Shown: positions 16,986-24,733 of the stretch, in pieces | How positions within the stretch are numbered: the first letter of the stretch is position 1 | Layout: the number at the start of each line of letters is the position of its first letter | NCBI RefSeq assembly: GCF_965118895.1 | Contig: NZ_CBCPJJ010000002.1 | Span: forward strand, 186,001-250,000 | Length of the DNA: 64,000 nt | Direction: 5' to 3' | Origin: Rahnella inusitata_A | GTDB taxonomy: Bacteria; Pseudomonadota; Gammaproteobacteria; Enterobacterales; Enterobacteriaceae | The notes under the pieces: generated by a model | What the model was told of the DNA's origin: nothing | What the model saw: the letters and a program-made list of their open reading frames with translations, nothing else | Database searches by the model: none | Made by a program: the position numbers and the translations under genes

Positions 16986-18305
16986 ATGAAATTTCCTGGT
17001 AAGCGTAAGTCTAAACACTATTTTCCGGTCAGCGCGCGCGACCCTTTATTACGTGATTCTATGCTGCAGGAGATGCAGCCAGAATCCGAAAGCGGCGCGT
17101 CTTATATCGTCGGTATCGACCAGACGATGGTGGATATCGAAGCGCGCGTGGATGAACATTTTGTCGCCCGCTACGGGCTAACGCCCGGCGAGTCCAATAT
17201 TCTGGATGATGAAATGTCGGAAGCGCTGTACCAGGAACTGATGCTAAATGCGCTGATTACTCATCAGTTCGCTGGCGGTACCGTCGGCAATACGCTGCAC
17301 AACTATTCCGTGCTGGCCGATGACCGTTCGGTGCTGCTCGGCGTGATGTGTAATAACGTTAAGATTGGCGATTACGCCTACCGCTATCTGTGTAATACCT
17401 CCAGCCGCGTGGATCTCAATTTCCTGCAGGGCGTGGACGGCGCGATTGGCCGCTGCTTTACGCTGATCAGCGACACCGGAGAACGTACGTTTGCCATCAG
17501 TCCCGGCAAGATGAACGGTCTGAAAGCTGAAAGCGTACCGGAAGACGTGATCGCTGGCGCCTCTGCGCTGTTGCTGACGTCCTATCTGCTGCGCTGCAAA
17601 CCCGGTGAGCCGATCCCCGAAGCAACAATGCAGGCGATTGAATACGCGAAAAAATATCATGTGCCGGTGGTCTTAACGTTGGGGACGCAATATGTGATCG
17701 CCGATGATCCACAGGCCTGGCGCGATTTTCTGCGCGACCACGTGTCGATTCTGGCGATGAATGAAGACGAAGGTTTTGCGCTGACCGGACTGAAAGATCC
17801 GCTGATGGCGGCCGACAAGGCGCTGGAATGGGTCGATCTGGTGTTATGCACCGCCGGGCCGAACGGCCTGTTTATGGCGAGCTACACCGAAGAGGCCTTC
17901 AAACGCACCACCCAGCATCCGCTGTTGCCGGGCGCAATTGCCGAATTCAACCAGTATGAATTCAGCCGTGCAATGCGTCGTGAATGCTGTGAGCAGCCGC
18001 TGAAGATTTTCTCCCACATCGCGCCGTACATGGGCGGACCGGAAAAAATCATGAACACTAACGGTGCCGGAGATGGCGCGCTTTCCGCGTTGCTGCATGA
18101 TATTGCTGCGAACGGGTTCCACCGAACCTCGGTACCGAACTCCAGTAAACATTCCCGCGAATACCTGACCTATTCGTCGCTGGCGCAGGTGTGTAAATAT
18201 GCTAACCGCGTCAGCTATCAGGTACTGAATCAGCATTCACCGCGCCTGACGCGTGGCTTGCCTGAGCGTGAAGACAGTCTCGAAGAGAGCTACTGGGAAC
18301 GTTAA
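16986..18305 (+). CDS. gsk: Inosine-guanosine kinase
   Basis: 439 residues (E. coli Gsk 434), with the conserved start MKFPGKRKSKHYFPV. It is a PfkB/ribokinase-family enzyme that phosphorylates inosine and guanosine in purine salvage. The ATP/anion-hole signature NTNGAGDGALSALLHD (about residues 358-373) contains the catalytic Asp. It lies 38 bp behind hemH, so the two may be co-transcribed. A GC-rich hairpin (GCAGGGGG / CCCCCTGC, 18314-18345) follows without a T-tract. Confidence 0.97.
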   Translation: MKFPGKRKSKHYFPVSARDPLLRDSMLQEMQPESESGASYIVGIDQTMVDIEARVDEHFVARYGLTPGESNILDDEMSEALYQELMLNALITHQFAGGTVGNTLHNYSVLADDRSVLLGVMCNNVKIGDYAYRYLCNTSSRVDLNFLQGVDGAIGRCFTLISDTGERTFAISPGKMNGLKAESVPEDVIAGASALLLTSYLLRCKPGEPIPEATMQAIEYAKKYHVPVVLTLGTQYVIADDPQAWRDFLRDHVSILAMNEDEGFALTGLKDPLMAADKALEWVDLVLCTAGPNGLFMASYTEEAFKRTTQHPLLPGAIAEFNQYEFSRAMRRECCEQPLKIFSHIAPYMGGPEKIMNTNGAGDGALSALLHDIAANGFHRTSVPNSSKHSREYLTYSSLAQVCKYANRVSYQVLNQHSPRLTRGLPEREDSLEESYWER

Positions 18306-18359
18306 GTGAAAAGGGCAGGGGGCCTCAATTGAAGAGCACCCCCTGCGCATGAATCCTGT

Positions 18360-19595
18360 TTACCCTGCCTGAACCTGATTACGGCCTGACGTTTTCGCGC
18401 GATACAGTGCGTCATCCACACGTTTAAACAGGCTGGTAAAATCCTCGCCCGCTTCATACTGCGCCACACCTACGCTCACCGTCAGCGCAGGCAGCTCCGG
18501 CCGGGATAATTGCTCTACGGCTTCGCGCAAATCCTCAGCGACGTGCATCGCGCCCTCCAGCGGCGTTAGCGGCAGTAAAATTAAAAACTCCTCGCCGCCC
18601 CAGCGAAATACCGTATCGCTCTCGCGGATGCCGGTTTCCAGCGTTCGCGCCAGCATGACCAGCGCATCATCGCCGGTATTGTGGCCATGCTCATCGTTTA
18701 TCGCCTTAAAGTGATCGGCGTCCACCAGCATCAGGCTGAAATTGTGTGTTCGCTGCGGATTCTGCGTCCGCGCATTTTCTACCAGCTGCATGAACTGACG
18801 GCGGTTGCCCAGCCCGGTCAGCGGATCGCGCAGTGCCGCGTGTTCCAGCTCCTGCTCCAGACGCTTCTGCTCGGTGATGTCGTGAATGATGCACAGCATC
18901 AGCCGTACGCCATTCACCTCCACCGGACCGGCATAGGTCTGGACGTGGCGCAGATTGCCGTCAGCCAGTTTATGCACGAACGTCAGCGGCTTGTGTCCAC
19001 CGGGCAGCCGGGCGATTTCATGCATCACCGGCAGCACATCCATGCCCATCGCATTGATTTCCCAGGTATGTTTGGTGCACATCTCGTCGCGCGTATATCC
19101 GTAAAAGCGTGTCGCCGCCTGATTCGCATCGACAATCAGACCGTTGTTGACCGGATCGATGAGCAACATCGGCGCGGTATTGGTCTGGAACAGCCGTTCG
19201 TAAAAACCACTTTCATCACGACGATAAGGCGTGGCGCTCGGAGTGGGCATCGGCACATTGGCGGCGGACGTGTGTGCGCCTTCGAAAACGATGGCGGCTT
19301 CGTTCGTGTCCAGCTGGACCGAAGACAGCCTGCAGCTCAGTGGGAAAGCGCGGCCTTCCTTGTGGATCGTCCAGATTTCGACGATCTGATCGCCTTTTGC
19401 CAGATTCGGCAAATAGGACTCGAGGGACAACTGAGAATGAACGGAGAACTGGCCGTTGCGCAGCGGCCCGAGCAGACTGTTGCCTGCGAGGTTTCTGGCC
19501 GCCGTATTGGCGAAAAGGATGTGCTGGCTGTGCGCCGAAACAACCCAGACCGGCGTACTCAAAATGTTTAACGTTTCCAGATGGGTTAACAACAT
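18360..19595 (-). CDS. PAS-GGDEF diguanylate cyclase
   Basis: A soluble protein of 411 residues from the ATG at 19595, with no membrane helix. There are two PAS-like sensory regions (about 5-110 and 130-245, the second starting FYERLFQTNTAPMLLID), then a GGDEF domain (about 255-408) with DPLTGLGNRRQF, the active-site motif RWGGEEFLILLP and, five residues before it, RESD, a product-inhibition I-site (RxxD). It should make cyclic di-GMP and be feedback-inhibited. A TTG six codons upstream is an alternative start but has no ribosome site. E. coli has no such gene between gsk and ybaL. Confidence 0.93.
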   Translation of the reverse strand: MLLTHLETLNILSTPVWVVSAHSQHILFANTAARNLAGNSLLGPLRNGQFSVHSQLSLESYLPNLAKGDQIVEIWTIHKEGRAFPLSCRLSSVQLDTNEAAIVFEGAHTSAANVPMPTPSATPYRRDESGFYERLFQTNTAPMLLIDPVNNGLIVDANQAATRFYGYTRDEMCTKHTWEINAMGMDVLPVMHEIARLPGGHKPLTFVHKLADGNLRHVQTYAGPVEVNGVRLMLCIIHDITEQKRLEQELEHAALRDPLTGLGNRRQFMQLVENARTQNPQRTHNFSLMLVDADHFKAINDEHGHNTGDDALVMLARTLETGIRESDTVFRWGGEEFLILLPLTPLEGAMHVAEDLREAVEQLSRPELPALTVSVGVAQYEAGEDFTSLFKRVDDALYRAKTSGRNQVQAG

Positions 19596-19695
19596 TGCGC
19601 CTACCGAACTCAATTTGGCATAGCAACAGAGTACAGCGAATTGAACTGATTGGGGGTTTTTTATCTGGGGCAGGGTGAGGGGAAATGTCAGAATT

Positions 19696-19725
19696 TAAAA
19701 CGGGCGCAGGAATAAACTGCGCCCG
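19696..19725 (-). terminator. Rho-independent terminator of ybaL
   Basis: On the minus strand CGGGCGCAG / CTGCGCCCG with a 7-nt loop is followed by TTTTAAATT. It lies 16 bp past the ybaL stop and separates ybaL from the cyclase gene. Confidence 0.85.
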
Positions 19726-19740
19726 CCATTATTGATGAAA

Positions 19741-21432
19741 TCAGACCGGGCAAAACGGCCGTTTTTCATCTTCGGTCATAATATCGATTTGTAACATATC
19801 CAGCATGCTGTTGGCGATTTCACGTTCTCCCATCACCACGCGATCTGCGCCGCGCTCCATGATGTACGTCACTTCGTCATCGTAATGCGCACGGGCAATG
19901 ATCTCAATATTCGGCCGCCTGGTGCGCGCTGACGCGACGATTTCACCGGCTTCGTAACCGTTAGGGATAGTCACCAGCAGCCAGCGGGCGCAGTCGAGAC
20001 GCGCCAGATCCATGATTTCCTGATTGGCGGCGTTGCCCAGAACCGTGCTGATCCCTTGCTCGCGCAGCGCTTCGACTCGCGGACGGGAATTTTCGATCAC
20101 TACCAGCGGGATGCCGGCGGCCTGAAGTTTCTCGCCCAGCAGGCTGCCGACGCGGCCATAACCTATCAACAGCGCGTGATTGCATAAATCAAACGGGATC
20201 TGTTTTTCGTCTTCCACCGCTTCTTCGACGCTTTGATCTTCGATGGTCTCGGTCTTCGCCAGATATTTTTCCAGCAGTGTAAACAGCAGCGGGTTAAACA
20301 TAATCGACAAAATCGCCCCCGCCAGCACCAGATTCCGACCCGGCTCGGACAGCAGCCCCAGAGAGATCCCAAGCCCCGCCAGAATAAATGCGAATTCGCC
20401 AATTTGCGCCAGACTGACTGAAATTGTCAGCGCGGTTCGCTTCGAGTGCCCGAACATTTTCACCAGTAAGAAGGCGGCGATGGATTTGCCGAACACGATA
20501 ATCGCCAGTGTGGCGATCACGGTCAGCGGCTCGCGCACCAGAATCATCGGATCAAACAACATCCCGACCGACACGAAAAACAGCACGGCAAACGCATCGC
20601 GCAGTGGCAGAGTGTCATGCGCCGCCCGCTGACTCAGTTCGGATTCGTTCAGCACCATCCCGGCGAAGAAGGCGCCCAGAGCGAAAGAGACGTCAAAGAA
20701 CTCGACCGCGCCGTACGCGATACCCAGCGCCAGCGCCAGAACCGACAGCGTGAACAGTTCGCGCGAACCGGTACTGGCGGTTTTCGCCAGGATCCACGGC
20801 ACTACGCGACGCCCGACCACCATCATCAACGTCATAAAGGCCACGACTTTACCGATGGTGACAGCCAGCTCAATCAGCAGTTCGGTCGGGCTGGCGTGAT
20901 GGCTTTCCAGCATGCCGCTGAAGGCCGGTAACAAGACCAGCGTCAGTACCATCACCAGATCTTCAACAATCAGCCAGCCGATGGCGATTTGTCCGCGCTG
21001 GCTTTCAATTAACTGCCGCTCTTCCAGAGCGCGCAGCAGCACCACGGTACTCGCGGTAGACAGACACAGCCCGAACACCAGCCCGGTGGCGAGATCCCAG
21101 CCCATAAGGCGTGATAATCCCATTCCCAGCAGCGTCGCTACTGCGATTTGCGCTACAGCGCCGGGAATGGCGATCGCCTTTACGGCCAGTAAATCTTTTA
21201 AAGAGAAATGCAGACCAACGCCAAACATCAGCAATATCACGCCGATTTCAGCCAGTTCGGGAGCAAGAGAGGTATCAGCAACAAAGCCTGGTGTAAATGG
21301 CCCGGCCAGAACGCCTGCGGCGATATAGCCAACCAAAGGGGAAATACGTAAACGATTGGCGATCATGCCAAAAATAAAGGCCAGTACCAGGCCACCGACA
21401 ATCGTGGTAATCAAGGGCGTAGAATGATGCAT
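19741..21432 (-). CDS. ybaL: YbaL, CPA2-family cation:proton antiporter with NAD-binding domain
   Basis: 563 residues (E. coli YbaL 558). The first 390 residues hold about a dozen membrane helices of the KefB/CPA2 type, including GVILLMFGVGLHFSLKDL and SFALGAFFAGMVLNESE. The C-terminal half is a cytoplasmic Rossmann-type TrkA-N/RCK domain (NHALLIGYGRVGSLLGEKL, about residues 415-433). It is probably a proton-coupled cation or potassium antiporter; the substrate is not established. It is conserved beside fsr as in E. coli. Confidence 0.95.
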   Translation of the reverse strand: MHHSTPLITTIVGGLVLAFIFGMIANRLRISPLVGYIAAGVLAGPFTPGFVADTSLAPELAEIGVILLMFGVGLHFSLKDLLAVKAIAIPGAVAQIAVATLLGMGLSRLMGWDLATGLVFGLCLSTASTVVLLRALEERQLIESQRGQIAIGWLIVEDLVMVLTLVLLPAFSGMLESHHASPTELLIELAVTIGKVVAFMTLMMVVGRRVVPWILAKTASTGSRELFTLSVLALALGIAYGAVEFFDVSFALGAFFAGMVLNESELSQRAAHDTLPLRDAFAVLFFVSVGMLFDPMILVREPLTVIATLAIIVFGKSIAAFLLVKMFGHSKRTALTISVSLAQIGEFAFILAGLGISLGLLSEPGRNLVLAGAILSIMFNPLLFTLLEKYLAKTETIEDQSVEEAVEDEKQIPFDLCNHALLIGYGRVGSLLGEKLQAAGIPLVVIENSRPRVEALREQGISTVLGNAANQEIMDLARLDCARWLLVTIPNGYEAGEIVASARTRRPNIEIIARAHYDDEVTYIMERGADRVVMGEREIANSMLDMLQIDIMTEDEKRPFCPV

Positions 21433-21620
21433 TCAGACTCCTTCTGGTTATGCTCAGGGCGATATGTTGCAGATTGTTTCTAAGTTTATGGTAAAAATCA
21501 TTTCTGCGTTGAGGAATTTTGGCCTTTTTGCAGTAAATCCCCAACAGAGAACAAAAAAAATCTGAACAGATGATTTAAATGGGTTTTATCGGGCAGAACT
21601 CAAGCAGAGAGGGGATTGGA

Positions 21621-21649
21621 TGCTGCCGATATTCTGAGTATCGGCAGCA
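21621..21649. other. Perfect inverted repeat downstream of fsr
   Basis: TGCTGCCGATA / TATCGGCAGCA with a 7-nt loop lies 12 bp after the fsr stop (minus strand). There is no T-tract on either side, so it is either a weak terminator or an mRNA 3' end protector. The rest of the 229-bp gap holds only the expected ybaL promoter. Confidence 0.55.
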
Positions 21650-21661
21650 TAAGTCGGGAGA

Positions 21662-22879
21662 TTAGGTCTCTTTACGTTCTAAATTCGGCAGGAAAGCGGT
21701 AAATATCCCAAGCAACGGAAGGAAGGCACAAATCTGATACACCAGTTCGATACTGGTGATATCCGCCACATAGCCCAGCACCGCCGCGCCCAGCCCGCCC
21801 ATGCCAAAAGCCAGCCCGAAGAACAGGCCGGATACCATGCCGACTTTTCCCGGCATCAACTCCTGAGCAAATACCAGAATGGCTGAAAAGGCCGAGGCCA
21901 GAATGACGCCGATAATCACGCTCAGCACGCTGGTCCACATAAGATTGGCGTGCGGCAAAAGTAGTGTAAATGGCGCGACACCGAGAATTGATGCCCAAAT
22001 GACGTATTTGCGCCCAATCTTATCACCCACAGGCCCGCCGATGATCGTGCCCGCCGCGACCGCAAACAGGAATACGAACAGGTGGATCTGTGCACTCTGC
22101 ACCGAGACGCCAAATTTGTGGATCAGATAAAAGGTGTAATAGCTGCTGATACTGGTTAGATAGAAATACTTCGAGAACACCAGCACCAGCAAAATACCCA
22201 GCGACATCGCCACCGTCCGGCGCGGGAGTACGGTTATCGTATTTTTCACCGGGCCGCGTTTTTTGGCGATCAGATTTTGCTGGCGATACCATTTGCTGAT
22301 TTGCAGCAGCACAACAATACCGAGCAACGCCGCCAGCGAAAACCACGCAACGTTGCCTTTGCCGTAAGGCGCGATAATCAGCGCAGCGAGCAACGGGCCG
22401 AGGGAGCTGCCGAAGTTACCGCCCACCTGAAACAGCGATTGCGCCAGCCCGTGACGTCCGCCGGAGGCCATGCGCGCCACGCGGGATGATTCCGGATGAA
22501 ACACCGAAGAACCGGTCCCTACCAGCGCCGCCGCCAGCAGTACCACCGGGAAACTCTGCGCTGCCGCCAGCAACAGCAGGCCGGAGAGCGTAAAGCCCAT
22601 GCCGATGGGCAGCGAATAGGGCTGCGGATGTTTATCGGTGTAATAGCCGATCAGCGGTTGCAGCAGCGACGCGGTGATCTGGTACGTCAGGGTGATCATC
22701 CCTATCTGGGTGAAACTGAGCGCAAATTCATTTTGCAGCAAAGGATAAATCGCCAGGATCAGCGACTGAATCATGTCATTAAGCAGATGAGAAACGCTGA
22801 TCGCCGCCAGAATAGAAAACGCAGTCTTTTTGACTGCGTCTTTCTGCGGGCTTCCCGGCGTTGCCGTGTTATCGGTCAT
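21662..22879 (-). CDS. fsr: Fosmidomycin resistance efflux protein Fsr (MFS)
   Basis: 405 residues and twelve predicted membrane helices of the major facilitator superfamily; E. coli Fsr has 406. The N-terminal half contains SHLLNDMIQSLILAIYPLL and FTQIGMITLTYQITASLLQP, the central loop carries basic residues (RQQNLIAKKRGPVKN), and the C-terminal half has GGPVGDKIGRKYVIW (the MFS A-like loop). In E. coli overexpression exports fosmidomycin. E. coli has ushA between fsr and ybaK; here that gene is absent. Confidence 0.94.
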   Translation of the reverse strand: MTDNTATPGSPQKDAVKKTAFSILAAISVSHLLNDMIQSLILAIYPLLQNEFALSFTQIGMITLTYQITASLLQPLIGYYTDKHPQPYSLPIGMGFTLSGLLLLAAAQSFPVVLLAAALVGTGSSVFHPESSRVARMASGGRHGLAQSLFQVGGNFGSSLGPLLAALIIAPYGKGNVAWFSLAALLGIVVLLQISKWYRQQNLIAKKRGPVKNTITVLPRRTVAMSLGILLVLVFSKYFYLTSISSYYTFYLIHKFGVSVQSAQIHLFVFLFAVAAGTIIGGPVGDKIGRKYVIWASILGVAPFTLLLPHANLMWTSVLSVIIGVILASAFSAILVFAQELMPGKVGMVSGLFFGLAFGMGGLGAAVLGYVADITSIELVYQICAFLPLLGIFTAFLPNLERKET

Positions 22880-22903
22880 AGCAGGTAAACCTTATTATCG
22901 CCG

Positions 22904-22957
22904 TCATACTTCAAGTTGCCGATGCCTGGGTCGCCTTCCTGCAACTCAAATTATTTA
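22904..22957. repeat. Internally deleted ERIC-type repeat
   Basis: The segment starts TCATACTTCAAGTTGC and ends GCAACTCAAATTATTT, the two outer ends of the enterobacterial ERIC element, but the central palindrome is missing; a fuller copy is at 62214-62330. It lies upstream of fsr, where E. coli has ushA. Confidence 0.7.
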
Positions 22958-22982
22958 GAGGATAAGACAATGTGATTGGGGG

Positions 22983-23462
22983 TCAGTCGACTTTAGCTAT
23001 CTCAGCAAACTGGCCTTTCAGTAAACGGCAAAGATCGCCTGCCGCCAGTTCAATATCAAGCCCGCGTTTACCACCTGAAACATAAATAGTGGAAAACGTC
23101 TGCGCCGGGCTATCGATCACCGTCGGCAGCAATTTTTTTTGCCCGAGCGGGCTGATGCCGCCAACCAGATAACCGGTCACGCGTTGGGCGATCGCCGGAT
23201 CCGCCATGTCGGCTTTTTTCGCGCCGAGGGCTTTGGCGACTTTCTTCAGATCCAGCATCGAGGCTACCGGCGTCACGGCAACGGCCAGGTTTTTGGCGTC
23301 GCCGTTGAGGGAAACCAGCAACGTTTTGTAGACCTGACGCGCATCCAGCCCAAGCTTTTTCACGGCTTCGTCGCCAAAGTTAGTTTCGTCGCTGCTGTGC
23401 TCGTACGGATGAAGAGTGAAGCTGACTTTATTTTTTTCCAGAAGAAGTACCGCTGGGGTCAT
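22983..23462 (-). CDS. ybaK: YbaK, Cys-tRNA(Pro) deacylase
   Basis: 159 residues, the E. coli YbaK length, covering the whole YbaK/ProX editing domain. Family signatures are visible: DARQVYKTLLVSLNGD, the catalytic lysine region VYKTL, and GYLVGGISPLGQKKLLPTVID. The enzyme hydrolyses Cys-tRNA(Pro) and some other misacylated tRNAs released by ProRS. It stands alone, with the ChiX gene upstream on the opposite strand. Confidence 0.95.
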   Translation of the reverse strand: MTPAVLLLEKNKVSFTLHPYEHSSDETNFGDEAVKKLGLDARQVYKTLLVSLNGDAKNLAVAVTPVASMLDLKKVAKALGAKKADMADPAIAQRVTGYLVGGISPLGQKKLLPTVIDSPAQTFSTIYVSGGKRGLDIELAAGDLCRLLKGQFAEIAKVD

Positions 23463-23620
23463 GATCTTTCATCTCTGATTACTTTTTTGTTCGAAAAATC
23501 GTCGGCAGTTCAATTCGATGAAATTAAACAATAAAGTATGATTATTAAGCGAGTGAGAAATAGTAGTGCAATGAATGGTTATTGCCAAGACCCAGCGCAG
23601 GTTGTTACCCTGTGCCCGCC

Positions 23621-23711
23621 GGTGCCGTGTCCGCAAAGACTGGCACTGTAGCTATAAAAATAAAATGAAATTCCTCTTTGACTGGCCGGCCTAAACACCG
23701 GCCATTTTTTT
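23621..23711 (+). ncRNA. chiX: ChiX (MicM/SroB) Hfq-binding small RNA
   Basis: The block from 23665 contains ATGAAATTCCTCTTTGAC, the seed of E. coli ChiX, followed by a terminator stem TGGCCGG / CCGGCCA and seven T residues. A 5' stem-loop (GTGCC...GGCAC) and the A-rich single-stranded linker are also there, giving about 91 nt against 84 in E. coli. It lies in the same place as in E. coli, between ybaP and ybaK. In E. coli ChiX silences the chitoporin mRNA chiP by base pairing and is titrated by a chb transcript. The 5' end is estimated. Confidence 0.92.
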
Positions 23712-23846
23712 GATCTCCTCAAACTTAACATCAAACCCATCCTGGCTTTTCTTTTGAAAAGGGAAGGCGGACGCACAGGCTTCAAACAGAAGGGGAGACC
23801 AGGTTGGGTTTGATTCTTGCCAAATAAGGATGCGGGCTGTCGATAT

Positions 23847-24656
23847 CTACACTTTCTTATCTGCCAGCAAGTCCGGCAAATTTCCCTCGCCGTACAAATG
23901 CAGCGCGCCAACGGCGACCACATAATTTCCCGGCGGAAGATCGGACAGTTGTTGTTTCCAGCGCACATTACGCTGATTCATCAGCACATCGTACAGCTCA
24001 CTGCTGAAGGTGTTAGGTAACTGATCCAACGTTGTCACCGGCTTAGTATCCAGCCACCAGCTGATCATAGTTTGTAGCAAGCGGGCGTTGGTGTGCCAGT
24101 GCGTCAGGGTATCTTCCAGCAGTCCCAGACCGTTGTCGGGAAGTTGCTGCAACAGCGCAAACTGTTCCTGCGGACCCTCCAGCTCAATGACCGGCATGCT
24201 CTGCTGTTTGGCATTTTGCAACAGCTGATAATCAATACCGTAATTTCCGCGTAATCCGAGGCGCTGTGCCTGCGTCGCCTGTAACATCAGCGCGACCTGC
24301 CACGATGGCAGCGGGTTGAGCGTCCACATCGACACACCCAGCTCTTCGCATAACTTTTCGACGTGCAGATACTGTGCTTCGGGCAGCCGTTCGGCCAGCG
24401 GCGGAAATTCGCCGGACATTTCGAAAGGGGATTCGGATCCGCTGATATCCGCTTCGACAATCAATGCATCGGCTTTTTGCATACGGCGCAACAGCTGCGC
24501 TGGGAGCGGCTGCATGTCCTGCGTGCCCATATGGATGCTGCCGACCAGATGCAGGGAGCGGTGGCCTGGAAGCTGAATATCAATGGCGGGATAAGAATAC
24601 TCGACGGGAAGCAGCCTGCGTAGCCAGCTGAATGTCTGTTTAAAAAACTGTGCCAT
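23847..24656 (-). CDS. ybaP: YbaP, TraB/GumN-family protein
   Basis: 269 residues (E. coli YbaP 264). The TraB/GumN fold is marked by the paired metal-type motifs HLVGSIHMGTQDMQPLP (about residues 36-52) and YVVAVGALHLYGEGNL near the C-terminus, plus GIDYQLLQNAKQQ in the middle. Related Tiki proteins are metalloproteases; the function of YbaP is not known. No signal peptide is visible. A perfect hairpin ends directly at the start codon (see 24657-24693). Confidence 0.93.
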   Translation of the reverse strand: MAQFFKQTFSWLRRLLPVEYSYPAIDIQLPGHRSLHLVGSIHMGTQDMQPLPAQLLRRMQKADALIVEADISGSESPFEMSGEFPPLAERLPEAQYLHVEKLCEELGVSMWTLNPLPSWQVALMLQATQAQRLGLRGNYGIDYQLLQNAKQQSMPVIELEGPQEQFALLQQLPDNGLGLLEDTLTHWHTNARLLQTMISWWLDTKPVTTLDQLPNTFSSELYDVLMNQRNVRWKQQLSDLPPGNYVVAVGALHLYGEGNLPDLLADKKV

Positions 24657-24693
24657 ATAGCATGGTCTCCCGAAAAATGAGAGACCATGCTAT
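24657..24693 (-). promoter_or_regulatory. Hairpin abutting the ybaP start codon
   Basis: A perfect 13-bp inverted repeat (ATAGCATGGTCTC / GAGACCATGCTAT) with an 11-nt loop ends at the base before the ybaP ATG on the minus strand. The only Shine-Dalgarno candidate, GGGAG, sits at the start of its 3' arm. It may end copA transcription, mask the ybaP ribosome site, or both. Confidence 0.6.
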
Positions 24694-24733
24694 CGCGTCA
24701 GACGTTGGGCGAACAGAGGAAACGTCTTGTTTT

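Noticed and set aside
18681..19571. 296-codon frame opposite the diguanylate cyclase
   Set aside because: Shadow frame; the GGEEF and PAS motifs on the minus strand show which strand codes.
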